Origin: Chloroflexota bacterium | GTDB lineage: Bacteria; Chloroflexota; Anaerolineae; Anaerolineales; Villigracilaceae | Length of the DNA: 64,000 nucleotides | NCBI GenBank assembly: GCA_021414245.1 | Contig: JAIOOU010000004.1 | Location: 496,001-560,000 of the forward strand | Direction of reading: 5' to 3' | Part shown: one piece after another, positions 16,283 to 25,104 of the stretch | How positions within the stretch are numbered: position 1 is the stretch's first letter | Layout of the letters: each line of letters starts with the position of its first letter | Notes under the pieces: model-generated | The model's input: only the letters and a program-made list of their open reading frames with translations | The model's database searches: none | What the model was told of the DNA's origin: nothing | Program-made: the position numbers and the translations under genes

Positions 16283-18739
16283 TTAAGGCATGTCAGTTGC
16301 AAAATAAACCTGCTCCTTTACCGAAAGGAACATGACGTGATTTGGGCTGACGGTAATTGCGCCAACCGGTCCGGACGGGATCGGGTTGGTCACTCCTGTG
16401 GTTGGGCGGAATTGATTCTGTAGTTCAAGCGAGCGTGGCGTGAAACGCAGAACACCCTGTGAGTCCGCATCCAACAGCAGGATGGATTGATCGGGTTGAG
16501 CGTTGAACAACATTTGGGTGAAGTGCGCGCTGGCAAACAGATTCACATCCTGATAGGCGGCAAAGGGATTTATAAGCGGAGTGGGGTCCTGACAGCGGGT
16601 TGGGACCGATTCGATGCGGCTGTAGGAACAGGTGGAAAGATGCCCATCGGAGTGGAGCATATACAGGTTGTCGCCGGCGATGGCCAGATCGATCACATCC
16701 TGTTTTTCAGGCGTTTGGCCGCCGAAGAAAAAATAAGGCTGGTCGATGAAGGTTCCATCTTTTCCGTTGTACACCCACACGGCGCGTGCGGGTGCGTCCA
16801 AAACGTATAGATTGCCGTTTTCCAGGGCGAAGGCTGTTACCCGTCCCCAATTCGTATCCGGTACGGGCAGGGGGATGGCCTGGGCGATCTGTCCCGGCGC
16901 GCAATACAAAAGATTGCCGCTTGCGTCAATTCCGAGCAGGGTGGCATTGACCGATTTCAGGCTTGGCAGGGCCAGGATATCCACGAGCGGCCCCACGGTG
17001 TAGTTGCCGTACACGCCGGGCTTGCAGTTGAAGGTCGTGTCCAGTTGATAACCGCCCCCGCTGGTCGCGGGCTGGGCGCGTAATGCTTCCCCGCTGGCGG
17101 CATTCAACAGGAAGAGATCGAATTCACTGGCCGCCATGCGGCTGACCTCAATGCCGAGATTACTGCTGAACGCCGGATTGAATTGCAGGCGGGTAATGCC
17201 AAGCAGTTTGTCGAGATTGGACTCTGCTTCGTGGCGCAGGGAGATCGTCTCGGATGTTTCACGATGTGATTCTGCAATATCCACATTTAACAGGACGTTT
17301 TCCCAGGCTTTGCGTTGTTCGACTGGATCGCTCAGGGTCAGGGCTTGAGCCTTCATCTCCTGGGCCTGGCCAAGATAGGTGTCATATTGCTGGCTGCGTC
17401 CATATCTCAAATAGACCACGCTTGCGATCGTGACCACCATGAGGGGCACCAGGACCGCCATGAACATCATCGTGGTCGTGGACGGTGCAGCAGGTTGATC
17501 CGATGTTTCCGCATTAGGCAGCAGACGGGGCAGGAAAATCCTGAACTTTTCGCCGATGGTTTCACTCCACCGGCGGGTGGATTGAATACCGGTGGCGATG
17601 GCTTTGGCAGTTTGGCGTGTCCGGGCGGAGGGCTCGCGGGGAGTTTGTGGTTGGGGAGTCCGCGGCGGTTCAGCTGTCTTTCCTGCTGCGGGAATTTCTC
17701 CGGCAGGCATGGATGAATCCGGGTTGGTCATTTCGCCGGCCGGCGCCTGCATGTTTGATCTTATTCTTGGAATGGATGCCGGAAAATCGCGCGGGGTGGT
17801 GTTGCGCGGCAGGCTGGCCAGCGGACTGGCCGTCGATTGAGCTTGTGAATGGGACTCGTCCCGTTGCGGCGGAATCGCATACGCGGAGGGTTGCAACGTA
17901 TGCGCGGATGAAACTGTTGCAGGGGCCGGTCTTTCGCTTTGGAGGGCCGCGGAAGGCCTGGGTGTGGAAGCCGCTTCTTCGCGGCGGGGCAGGCTGGAGA
18001 TTAAAGAAGGAGGCGGGTTATTTCCCTCCTTTTTAACTTCCTTCGTTTCGGGCATCCCGCTTAATAAGTTCACAGTTCCGGAGCCGTCGGTCGCCTGGAC
18101 CAGAACGGCATTTAGGTCTGCGCCGGTCAGAGTTGTCATGCGGCGGCGCATGGCATCCAGGGAGGAGGGGGTTGGGTCACTGAGCATGCTGTCCCAGGCG
18201 TTCGGCGCCCGTCCAAAGAACAGAAGCCGGTCACCTGCGCTTAGTGTGGTCTGGGCGTAGTGGATATTGGTGGTCTGGTTGGTTCCCAGTCCCTTGCCGG
18301 AGACAACCGGTTCGTGGATGTGCCGCGTTTCCTGTTGACCGAACCAGTATGCGTGCATGGGTCCGCTTAAAGACAGTGTGCATTGCGTATCCCGCAGAAC
18401 CGCCAGCGTGAGCCAGCCAACCGTATATTGACCGCGTGCACTGGTGGTGATGTTGCGCTCCAGCAGGGTCTTGTTGACGAGGTCCGCGGCGGAACGTAGG
18501 GCGCTGGTTAGCGGGCCGCTGGTCTGATAAAAAAACCTGCCCGCGTCCTGCGCCACCTGCAAATATTCCGAGGTGGAAAAAGTGGAATTGCCGGTCAGCA
18601 GCAAATACACGATCAGCCGATCCCTTTCGCGTCCGCGCGCTGCATTTTGCGGAGGCGTCAGGGCCAGCAAACCCGGCAAATTGGCGATTTCCTGGCCGTT
18701 AATTCGATAGAGTGGGGAGAGGGTGAGATCGAGAGTCAT
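16283..18739 (-). CDS. Degenerate PPM-phosphatase-like domain + TM helix + extracellular repeat domain protein
   Basis: 818 residues in three parts. Residues 1-230 resemble a PP2C/PPM phosphatase scaffold (AADLVNKTLLERN, a TLSLSGPMHAYWFG strand pair, AGDRLLFFGR) but the metal-binding aspartates of active PPM enzymes are not seen, so it is probably non-catalytic. Residues 235-420 are Pro/Ser/Thr-rich and disordered. One membrane helix (about 425-447) follows, then an outside region with repeated strands (VTAFALENGNLYVLDAPARA, DLAIAGDNLYMLHSDG) like a beta-propeller. The layout suggests a cell-surface sensor or scaffold. It is first in a two-gene operon and probably leaderless (TATATT 5 bp before the ATG). 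Confidence 0.78.
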   Translation of the reverse strand: MTLDLTLSPLYRINGQEIANLPGLLALTPPQNAARGRERDRLIVYLLLTGNSTFSTSEYLQVAQDAGRFFYQTSGPLTSALRSAADLVNKTLLERNITTSARGQYTVGWLTLAVLRDTQCTLSLSGPMHAYWFGQQETRHIHEPVVSGKGLGTNQTTNIHYAQTTLSAGDRLLFFGRAPNAWDSMLSDPTPSSLDAMRRRMTTLTGADLNAVLVQATDGSGTVNLLSGMPETKEVKKEGNNPPPSLISSLPRREEAASTPRPSAALQSERPAPATVSSAHTLQPSAYAIPPQRDESHSQAQSTASPLASLPRNTTPRDFPASIPRIRSNMQAPAGEMTNPDSSMPAGEIPAAGKTAEPPRTPQPQTPREPSARTRQTAKAIATGIQSTRRWSETIGEKFRIFLPRLLPNAETSDQPAAPSTTTMMFMAVLVPLMVVTIASVVYLRYGRSQQYDTYLGQAQEMKAQALTLSDPVEQRKAWENVLLNVDIAESHRETSETISLRHEAESNLDKLLGITRLQFNPAFSSNLGIEVSRMAASEFDLFLLNAASGEALRAQPATSGGGYQLDTTFNCKPGVYGNYTVGPLVDILALPSLKSVNATLLGIDASGNLLYCAPGQIAQAIPLPVPDTNWGRVTAFALENGNLYVLDAPARAVWVYNGKDGTFIDQPYFFFGGQTPEKQDVIDLAIAGDNLYMLHSDGHLSTCSYSRIESVPTRCQDPTPLINPFAAYQDVNLFASAHFTQMLFNAQPDQSILLLDADSQGVLRFTPRSLELQNQFRPTTGVTNPIPSGPVGAITVSPNHVMFLSVKEQVYFATDMP

Positions 18740-18744
18740 GTAAG

Positions 18745-18750
18745 AATATA
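18745..18750 (-). promoter_or_regulatory. -10 box for leaderless start of the PPM-like gene
   Basis: TATATT on the minus strand, five bases before the ATG at 18739, with no ribosome site between. Confidence 0.45.
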
Positions 18751-18767
18751 CCTTAAGCGCCTATCAT

Positions 18768-18773
18768 TATACT
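18768..18773 (+). promoter_or_regulatory. -10 box for the acyltransferase gene
   Basis: TATACT 16 bp before the ATG at 18790 in the 50-bp divergent spacer. The transcript leader would be about 10 nt and lacks a clear Shine-Dalgarno. Confidence 0.4.
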
Positions 18774-18789
18774 GGTAAAATTCGCGGCT

Positions 18790-19803
18790 ATGATTCTATA
18801 CACAAGACATCAGGATTTCCCGGAAATAAACGCCCAAGAGTGGAACGACCTTTTGAAGAAATCGGTCAGTGACACTCCTTTTTTACGTCATGAATATCAG
18901 AACACCTGGTGGGAACATCGCGGCGGCGGGGAATGGAAGGATGCTGAACTTGTTTTGGTTTCCGCACGCGAGGACGGAAAACTGGTTGGCATCGCTCCGC
19001 TTTTCGTTTCGCAACATGACGGCCAGACCGCTCTTCTATTAATTGGCAGTATTGAAATATCGGATTATCTGGATCTGATCGTCCCGATGGAAGACCACGC
19101 CCGTTTTGTGACCGGATTACTGGATTTCCTCGCTTCCTCCCTGACCGGGAGCTGGCACAGCCTCGATTGGTATAACCTGCCCGATTCATCCCCAACCCTC
19201 GCGGCGCTGAAAGCGGAATCCGCCCGGCGCGGCTGGACCCATCACGAGGAAATATATCGTCCCACGCCGCGCATTGCCCTGAATGGCGATTTCGACGAGT
19301 ATCTCGAACGTGTGGAAAAGAAACAGCGTCATGAGATCCGCCGAAAAATGCGCCGTGCCGGGGAAAGCGGGCGCGGCGTGCGCTGGTTCATCTCGGACAT
19401 GGCCGATGTGGAGACGGAGATCGATGCCTTTCTCGGTTTGATGGAACAGGATCAAGGCAAGGCGGGTTTTCTGCATGAACCCATGCGCAATCAGATGCGG
19501 GCTGTGATCCGTTCCGCGCATGCCAACGGCTGGTTGTGGCTGGCTTTTCTTGAAGCGGATGGTCAGCGCATTGCGGCCGCCCTCAATTTCGATTACAACA
19601 ATAAATTATGGGGTTATAACGCCGGTGTCAACCGCGACTTCATGGACCTTTCCCCCGGCTGGGTTTTGCTCGGTCATATCTTGCAATGGTGTTGTGACAA
19701 CAGACGCAGCGAGTTTGATTTCATGCGCGGCGACGAGGAATACAAGTATCGTTTCGGCGCTGTCAACCGGTATGTTATGCGTTCCAGGCTGACTCGCGCC
19801 TGA
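18790..19803 (+). CDS. BioF2/FemAB-like GNAT acyltransferase (CelD-like)
   Basis: 337 residues of the Acetyltransf_6 (BioF2-like, pfam13480-type) group. It has an N-terminal GNAT-like half (WWEHRGGGEW, VGIAPLFVS) and a C-terminal half carrying KKQRHEIRRKMRRA and YNAGVNRDFMDLSPGWVLLGHIL, ending in FDFMRGDEEYKYRFG, the family's most conserved stretch. Such proteins transfer acyl or aminoacyl groups in polysaccharide or cell-envelope assembly; the substrate is unknown. It is transcribed away from the PPM-like gene and followed by a stem-loop terminator at 19825-19866. Confidence 0.85.
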   Translation: MILYTRHQDFPEINAQEWNDLLKKSVSDTPFLRHEYQNTWWEHRGGGEWKDAELVLVSAREDGKLVGIAPLFVSQHDGQTALLLIGSIEISDYLDLIVPMEDHARFVTGLLDFLASSLTGSWHSLDWYNLPDSSPTLAALKAESARRGWTHHEEIYRPTPRIALNGDFDEYLERVEKKQRHEIRRKMRRAGESGRGVRWFISDMADVETEIDAFLGLMEQDQGKAGFLHEPMRNQMRAVIRSAHANGWLWLAFLEADGQRIAAALNFDYNNKLWGYNAGVNRDFMDLSPGWVLLGHILQWCCDNRRSEFDFMRGDEEYKYRFGAVNRYVMRSRLTRA

Positions 19804-19824
19804 CCCGGGAACTCTTATGCCTAA

Positions 19825-19866
19825 AAAGTGTCGGAAATCTTGCTTCAGCGGGATTTCCGACACTTT
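19825..19866 (+). terminator. Stem-loop terminator
   Basis: 15-bp perfect stem (AAAGTGTCGGAAATC and its complement) around a 12-nt loop, ending in TTT. The T-run after it is short, so efficiency is uncertain. Confidence 0.7.
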
Positions 19867-19935
19867 GCATATAATTATTAGGTGGTATTTTTATCTCATT
19901 GGGATTATGATTTATGAATATATTGGAGGCCCATT

Positions 19936-20808
19936 ATGCGTGACTTAACCAATGAAATCATGGAATTGATCCGCCGCACCTCATCCAGTTTGCCTCCGGA
20001 TGTCGAGAAGCGTCTGCGGGCATCCATTGAAAAGGAAGCCCCCGGTTCGCCCGCGCGCGGGGCGCTGGAAACCATACTCAAGAACATCGATCTTTCCCGC
20101 GCCAATTCCACGCCGATCTGCCAGGATACGGGCACGCCGATCTTTTATGTGCATTATCCGGTCGGCTGGTCCACGATAAAGCTCCGTGAGCAGATCCGGG
20201 CTGCGATGGCCGAGGCCACCAAACGGTCCTATATGCGACCGAACGCCGTCGATGCCATCTACGACAACAATACGGGCAATAATCTTGGCGGTGAGGATTT
20301 CCCCTATGTCCATTTTGAAGAGGTCGAGGGCGAGGATCTGACCATAGAGCTCATGCTTAAGGGCGGCGGCTGTGAGAATGTCGGCCGGCAATATTCGCTC
20401 CCGGATAATTCCGTCGGCGCCGGGCGTGACCTCGCCGGTGTGCGCAAGGTCGTGCTGGATGCCGTGCAGAAGGCGCAGGGTCAGGGATGCGCGCCCGGTA
20501 TTTTGGGTGTTGCCATCGGTGGAGACCGCGGTTCCTCCTATATCAAGTCAAAGGAGGTGCTCTTCAGTGAAATGGGCACGCGCAACGAAGACCCAAAGAT
20601 TGCCGAGTTGGAGGAGCGCCTGACCAGTGAGGCCAATGAAATGGGGATTGGCCCGATGGGGTTTGGCGGCAAGACGACTGTCCTGGATACCAAGATCGTG
20701 GGGCTGAGCCGCCTGCCGGCTTCCTATTTTGTGTCCGTGTCCTACATGTGTTGGGCGTATCGCCGCCGCAAGTTGACGGTCAGGGGCGAAGAGATCGTCT
20801 ACGATTAA
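19936..20808 (+). CDS. Fumarate hydratase class I, alpha subunit/N-terminal domain
   Basis: 290 residues of the iron-sulfur hydro-lyase alpha family (fumarase class I / tartrate dehydratase alpha). It has the cluster cysteine in PICQDTGTPIFYV, a second in GGGCENVGRQ, and a third in GQGCAPGILGVAIGGDRG, the three ligands of a 4Fe-4S cluster. With the next gene it should interconvert fumarate and malate; tartrate or another dicarboxylate cannot be excluded. The ATG has GGAGG 7 bp upstream. It is the first of a two-gene operon, with a possible -10 TATAAT at 19870-19875. Confidence 0.9.
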   Translation: MRDLTNEIMELIRRTSSSLPPDVEKRLRASIEKEAPGSPARGALETILKNIDLSRANSTPICQDTGTPIFYVHYPVGWSTIKLREQIRAAMAEATKRSYMRPNAVDAIYDNNTGNNLGGEDFPYVHFEEVEGEDLTIELMLKGGGCENVGRQYSLPDNSVGAGRDLAGVRKVVLDAVQKAQGQGCAPGILGVAIGGDRGSSYIKSKEVLFSEMGTRNEDPKIAELEERLTSEANEMGIGPMGFGGKTTVLDTKIVGLSRLPASYFVSVSYMCWAYRRRKLTVRGEEIVYD

Positions 20809-20820
20809 ACTGGAGACTTT

Positions 20821-21447
20821 ATGAAACAACTAACCACCCCGATCAGTGACGAAGCCATCCGTGACCTGAAAGTTGGCGACGCGGTTGAACTATCCGGCAT
20901 GATGGTTACCGGGCGCGATGCCGTGCACAAATGGATGATCGAAACCTTTATCAAAAAGACGCGTGCCCCTGAGGGAGATGATCTCAAGGTGTACGAAGAG
21001 CTGAAAAAACTTTTGTACGGTTCGATCATCTACCACTGTGGACCCGTAGTCGCTGGTCTCGAGACGAAGGAATACAGGATCATTGCCGCCGGTCCCACGA
21101 CCTCCATACGCGAGGAGCCCTATCAAGCCGATGTCATGAAACATTTTAATATCAAAGGTGTGATCGGCAAGGGCGGTATGGGACCGAAGACCTTGAAGGG
21201 ATGTGAGGAGACCCCCGCGGTGTATTTCCACGCCATTGGGGGGGCCGCCTCCTATATCGCGCAGACCGTAACCAGGGTCCACGGTGTCTTCAAACTGGAA
21301 TTTGGGGTACCGGAGGCGATCTGGGTGATCGAGGTCAGGAACTTCCCGGTGGTGGTCACAATGGATTCGCATGGGGGCAGCCAGCATGCTGTTATTGATA
21401 ATTCCTCGAAAAAGGTGCTTGAGGACCTCCTGGCAAGGCCGTTTTAA
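20821..21447 (+). CDS. Fumarate hydratase class I, beta subunit/C-terminal domain
   Basis: 208 residues of the fumarase beta family: LKVGDAVELSGMMVTGRDAVHKWM at the N-terminus (swivelling domain), YHCGPVV, AAGPTTSIREEPY and GKGGMGPKT motifs. It pairs with the alpha subunit 12 bp upstream to form the two-subunit class I enzyme common in anaerobes and thermophiles. A TGGAG ribosome site precedes the ATG. It is closed by a strong terminator at 21451-21477. Confidence 0.91.
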   Translation: MKQLTTPISDEAIRDLKVGDAVELSGMMVTGRDAVHKWMIETFIKKTRAPEGDDLKVYEELKKLLYGSIIYHCGPVVAGLETKEYRIIAAGPTTSIREEPYQADVMKHFNIKGVIGKGGMGPKTLKGCEETPAVYFHAIGGAASYIAQTVTRVHGVFKLEFGVPEAIWVIEVRNFPVVVTMDSHGGSQHAVIDNSSKKVLEDLLARPF

Positions 21448-21450
21448 TCC

Positions 21451-21477
21451 ACAGGGCGGGATAACATCCCGCCCTGT
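21451..21477 (+). terminator. Rho-independent terminator after the fumarase operon
   Basis: 12-bp perfect GC-rich stem with a 3-nt loop (AAC), followed by TTTTC, 3 bp after the fumarase beta stop codon. Confidence 0.9.
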
Positions 21478-21510
21478 TTTCATTACGCACTGATTTAGGA
21501 GGGACTGATA

Positions 21511-21516
21511 TATAAT
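21511..21516 (+). promoter_or_regulatory. -10 box near the histidine kinase start
   Basis: TATAAT overlaps the first possible ATG (21515) and lies seven bases before the second in-frame ATG (21524), which favours a leaderless transcript starting at 21524. Confidence 0.45.
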
Positions 21517-21523
21517 GGCTTTT

Positions 21524-24118
21524 ATGGCAGGCTGGTTGCGTCGAATATTTTCCCATCCGATCTTCGAAGACGAAGAAAAAACGCGTGTTGCACAGATTCT
21601 TAATAGTTTCCTTTGGAGTGCGATCAGCATTCTTCTGGTGATCGTTGTGGTGCGTTTGATTCTATGGGCGGAAAATGGTTATATTCCGCTCTTGATCTTA
21701 ACAGGTGTAATCCTGGTGTTGGGGGTGGTACAGGTGTTGATCCGGCTGGGTCATGTGCGCGGAGCCAGCATATTTTTGGTGGGGGCGTTATGGGTTGCCA
21801 TGACCTATCAGGCCTGGCAGGCGGACGGTGTTCGCGATATTGCAGCAATAGCATATCTGGTCATTATCCTGCTCGCCGGGCTATTGCTTGGTTGGCGGGA
21901 GGGGTTTATTGTGGGCCTGGTCAGCATTTCGACCCTGTGGTTTTTTGCCTTTCAGGAACAGCAGGGACTCCGTATGAAGCATATGGATGCCCCTTTGAAT
22001 ATTGCCCGTGATCTCACGGTCATCTTTATTCTGGCCGGGACGCTGATTTATCTTTTGATCAACAGCCTGAATCGTACCTTGTATGATGCGAGGCTGGAAC
22101 TCAAGGAACGATTGCGCACCGAGAAAAAACTTCAACGCCAGACGGATTATCTTACCGCCTTGAACGAGACCGCCCTGGGGTTGTTGAATCGCTCAGAGCT
22201 TGAGCCTTTGCTTGAATCCATTCTTACACGGGCATGTGATTTGCTCGATACCGGGCATGGCCTGATCGAACTCGTATTGCCCGATTTCTCCGCGCTTCAA
22301 CAGGTCGTAGGGCATGGAGTTCTATCCAAGTACAATGGGGTCCTCACTCCGAAAAATGAAGGGGTAACCGGGAGTGTTTGGGCAAGCGGACAACCTCTGG
22401 TGGTCCAGGATTATCGTTCGTGGGATAAGGGCCTGCCCGAATTTATTAATGCCGGCTTTAATGCGGTGATGGGAGTCCCCTTGAAGGTCGGACAGGAGGT
22501 GATCGGTGTGCTGGCGATCTCCCTGGTGGAGGAAGAACGGATCTTCACCCGCGAACAGGTTGATCTGATGGAGCGCTTCGCGGCACTTGCTTCGCTCGCG
22601 ATCGACAATGCCCGTCTGTATGAGTTGACCCAAAAGGAGATTCGCGAGCGGGGTGTGGTCGAGATCCAGTTGCGTGCCAGCGAGGAAAGATTTCGGAAGG
22701 TATTTCAGGCCAGCCCGGTGGCGATCATCATTTCATCCCTGCAGGACGGGCTTGTTATTGATGCCAACGATGCTTACTGGAAACTGACCGGGTTTGACCC
22801 TCAAAAAAGTGTCGGACACACAGTGGTTGAACTTGGCATCTGGGACAGCGAGGCCGAGCGGAGGAGTTTTGTCGAACGGCTGAATCGCGAGCGTTCCATC
22901 TATAACCCGGAATACCGTTTTGTCAATAAGGTGGGGGAGTCCATTTCCACACTTGCCTTCTATGAACTGGTGAAATTGAATGACAAGGACAGCGTTCTGT
23001 CCATGTTTCACGATATCACCGAACAAAAAAATGCGCGTGAATCCCTGCAAAACAGCGAGGCGCGCACCCGCGCCATCCTGGCCTCCATCCCGGATATGAT
23101 CTTTGAAATATCCAAGGATGGCACCTTCCTGGATTTCATGGCATCCGCGGAGATCACGCCGATCATGTCTCCATCCCAGTTCCTTGGCAGGAATATCAAG
23201 GAGTTGTTCCCGCCGGTGATCGCCGCCCAAACTTTTTTTGCGCTTGAGCGCGCACTGGCCACGGACCAGCTGCATGCCTTTGAATACGGACTGCCGCCCG
23301 GCGAAGAGACACAGTTCTTTGAGGCGCGCATTACCGCCATTACTTCCGAATCCGCGATCATCATGGTGCGTGATATCAGCCAGCGCAAGTATGTGCAGGG
23401 CGAACGTGAAAAACTTATTAAAGAACTCGAGGACAAGAACAGCGAATTGGAGCGTTTTACCTATACAGTTTCGCATGATCTGAAATCCCCATTGATCACC
23501 ATCAAGGGATTCCTGGGTTTTCTTGAGCAGGACGCGGCCAGCGGGAATACCACCAGGCTTAAAACGGATATCCAACGGATCGCGGATGCCACCGATAAAA
23601 TGCAGCTGTTGTTGAGCGAATTGCTCGAGCTGTCCCGCATCGGCCGCCTGACCAATCCCTATCAGCATATTAAGTTTGAGGAACTTGTCACCGAAATCAC
23701 CGAGCTGTTATACGGGCGTCTGCATGAAAAGAATATTCAGGTGCTTGTACAGCCGGATCTGCCCGTGATCTATGGCGACCGCAGGCGTCTGCTGGAAGTG
23801 CTTCAAAATCTGGTGGATAATGCCGCAAAATTCACAGGAAACCAGCCCAATCCACAGATCGAGATCGGTCAAAATGGATTCGAAGGGGAAATGCCCGTTT
23901 TGTATGTAAAAGACAATGGAGTGGGCATCGCTCCGATCCACCAGGAGCGCATCTTTGGCCTGTTTAACAAGCTGGATGCAACCTCCGACGGGACCGGGAT
24001 CGGACTCGCCCTGGTGAAAAGGATCATCGAGGTGCACGGAGGCAGGATCTGGGTCCAGAGCGAGGCGGGAAAAGGAGCCACTTTCTTCTTCACGCTTCCG
24101 GTCGGACCTGAATCCTGA
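21524..24118 (+). CDS. Membrane sensor histidine kinase (6TM-GAF-PAS-PAS-HisKA-HATPase)
   Basis: About 864 residues. Six N-terminal membrane helices (to about residue 190) are followed by a GAF domain (about 210-370, LDTGHGLIELV...), two PAS domains (about 380-500 and 510-620), and a kinase core. The phosphorylation site is in FTYTVSHDLKSPL; the N-box is LQNLVDNAAKF and the G-boxes are DNGVGI and GTGIGLALVKRI. It should autophosphorylate and pass the phosphate to a response regulator, but none is adjacent. I prefer the start at 21524 over 21515 because of the -10 box. The previous gene ends in a terminator, so it is its own transcription unit. Confidence 0.93.
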   Translation: MAGWLRRIFSHPIFEDEEKTRVAQILNSFLWSAISILLVIVVVRLILWAENGYIPLLILTGVILVLGVVQVLIRLGHVRGASIFLVGALWVAMTYQAWQADGVRDIAAIAYLVIILLAGLLLGWREGFIVGLVSISTLWFFAFQEQQGLRMKHMDAPLNIARDLTVIFILAGTLIYLLINSLNRTLYDARLELKERLRTEKKLQRQTDYLTALNETALGLLNRSELEPLLESILTRACDLLDTGHGLIELVLPDFSALQQVVGHGVLSKYNGVLTPKNEGVTGSVWASGQPLVVQDYRSWDKGLPEFINAGFNAVMGVPLKVGQEVIGVLAISLVEEERIFTREQVDLMERFAALASLAIDNARLYELTQKEIRERGVVEIQLRASEERFRKVFQASPVAIIISSLQDGLVIDANDAYWKLTGFDPQKSVGHTVVELGIWDSEAERRSFVERLNRERSIYNPEYRFVNKVGESISTLAFYELVKLNDKDSVLSMFHDITEQKNARESLQNSEARTRAILASIPDMIFEISKDGTFLDFMASAEITPIMSPSQFLGRNIKELFPPVIAAQTFFALERALATDQLHAFEYGLPPGEETQFFEARITAITSESAIIMVRDISQRKYVQGEREKLIKELEDKNSELERFTYTVSHDLKSPLITIKGFLGFLEQDAASGNTTRLKTDIQRIADATDKMQLLLSELLELSRIGRLTNPYQHIKFEELVTEITELLYGRLHEKNIQVLVQPDLPVIYGDRRRLLEVLQNLVDNAAKFTGNQPNPQIEIGQNGFEGEMPVLYVKDNGVGIAPIHQERIFGLFNKLDATSDGTGIGLALVKRIIEVHGGRIWVQSEAGKGATFFFTLPVGPES

Positions 24119-24195
24119 TCCCGTTTCGTTGTCATTCTCACCCGCCAGACTTGGGGGTATACTTTCGTCATCCCATTCCTACCAGGAGATGATAT

Positions 24196-25101
24196 ATGAA
24201 ACGAGCCGTAAGTATCAGCATTGGTTCCTCCAAACGCAACAAGGCGGTGGAAGTGACCCTGCTTGGTGAAAAGATCAGCATCGAACGCATAGGCACGGAT
24301 GGTGACATGGAAGCCGCCGCGTTAAAATACAAGGAACTTGACGGCACAGTGGATGCCTTCGGGGTGGGCGGAGCAGATTTGGGGGTCATGGCGGATGGAA
24401 AGTGGTATACCCTGCATTCCGTGACCCCCATGGTTCGTTATGTAAAGAAAACACCGCTGGTGGATGGCGGCGGGTTAAAGAACACACTCGAGAATAAGGC
24501 CCCTGCATTTTTGGACAAGAAGATCGGTGACTACATCAACTCGCACGGACGCAAAGTGCTTGTGACCGTGGGCGTCGATCGTTGGGGCCTCTCCCAGGCG
24601 TTTGCCGATGCCGGTTATGAAACCATTTTTGGCGACATGATGTTCGGCCTGGATATTCCCATGGCCATTCGCAAGATCAGCCAGCTTAAGACCGTGGCAG
24701 CCCTGATGATGCCGATCGCCGGCCGCCTGCCCTTTGCATGGATCTATCCCACCGGCGAAAAACAGGAAAAACGGACCCCCAAATGGGGAAAATATTATGC
24801 CTGGGCCACTGTGATCGCAGGCGACTGCCATTACATCAAACGCTTTATGCCGGACGACCTGACAGGCAAGGTGATCGTGACCAATACGACCACCCCTGAA
24901 GATGTGGCTCAATTCAAAAAGGCGGGAGTGAAATATCTCGTCACCACCACGCCCGTGCTGGACGGCCGCTCTTTTGGGACGAACATGATGGAGGCCGCGA
25001 TCGTGGCTGTTTCCGGAAAAGGACGTCCGCTGACCTGGCCCGAATTGACCGAGATGCTCGACAAACTTGGCTTTGAGCCGCAGCTGCAGGAGTTAAATTA
25101 A
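24196..25101 (+). CDS. Conserved protein of the group often labelled 'quinate 5-dehydrogenase'
   Basis: 301 residues. The N-terminus has AVSISIGSSKRNKAVEVTLLGE and RIGTDGDMEAA, then DAFGVGGADLG and VDGGGLKNTLE. It matches a protein family common in Chloroflexota and relatives that is usually labelled quinate 5-dehydrogenase. No classical NAD-binding GxGxxG loop is obvious, so I treat that label as unproven. It is followed 3 bp later by a MobA-like nucleotidyltransferase and then PAP2, a tight three-gene operon pointing to a shared small-molecule or lipid pathway. Ribosome site AGGAGATGAT before the ATG. Confidence 0.65.
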   Translation: MKRAVSISIGSSKRNKAVEVTLLGEKISIERIGTDGDMEAAALKYKELDGTVDAFGVGGADLGVMADGKWYTLHSVTPMVRYVKKTPLVDGGGLKNTLENKAPAFLDKKIGDYINSHGRKVLVTVGVDRWGLSQAFADAGYETIFGDMMFGLDIPMAIRKISQLKTVAALMMPIAGRLPFAWIYPTGEKQEKRTPKWGKYYAWATVIAGDCHYIKRFMPDDLTGKVIVTNTTTPEDVAQFKKAGVKYLVTTTPVLDGRSFGTNMMEAAIVAVSGKGRPLTWPELTEMLDKLGFEPQLQELN

Positions 25102-25104
25102 CCT

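Noticed and set aside
22733-23668. Long open frame on the minus strand across the histidine kinase
   Set aside because: Antisense of the PAS and HisKA domains; composition is that of an antisense shadow.
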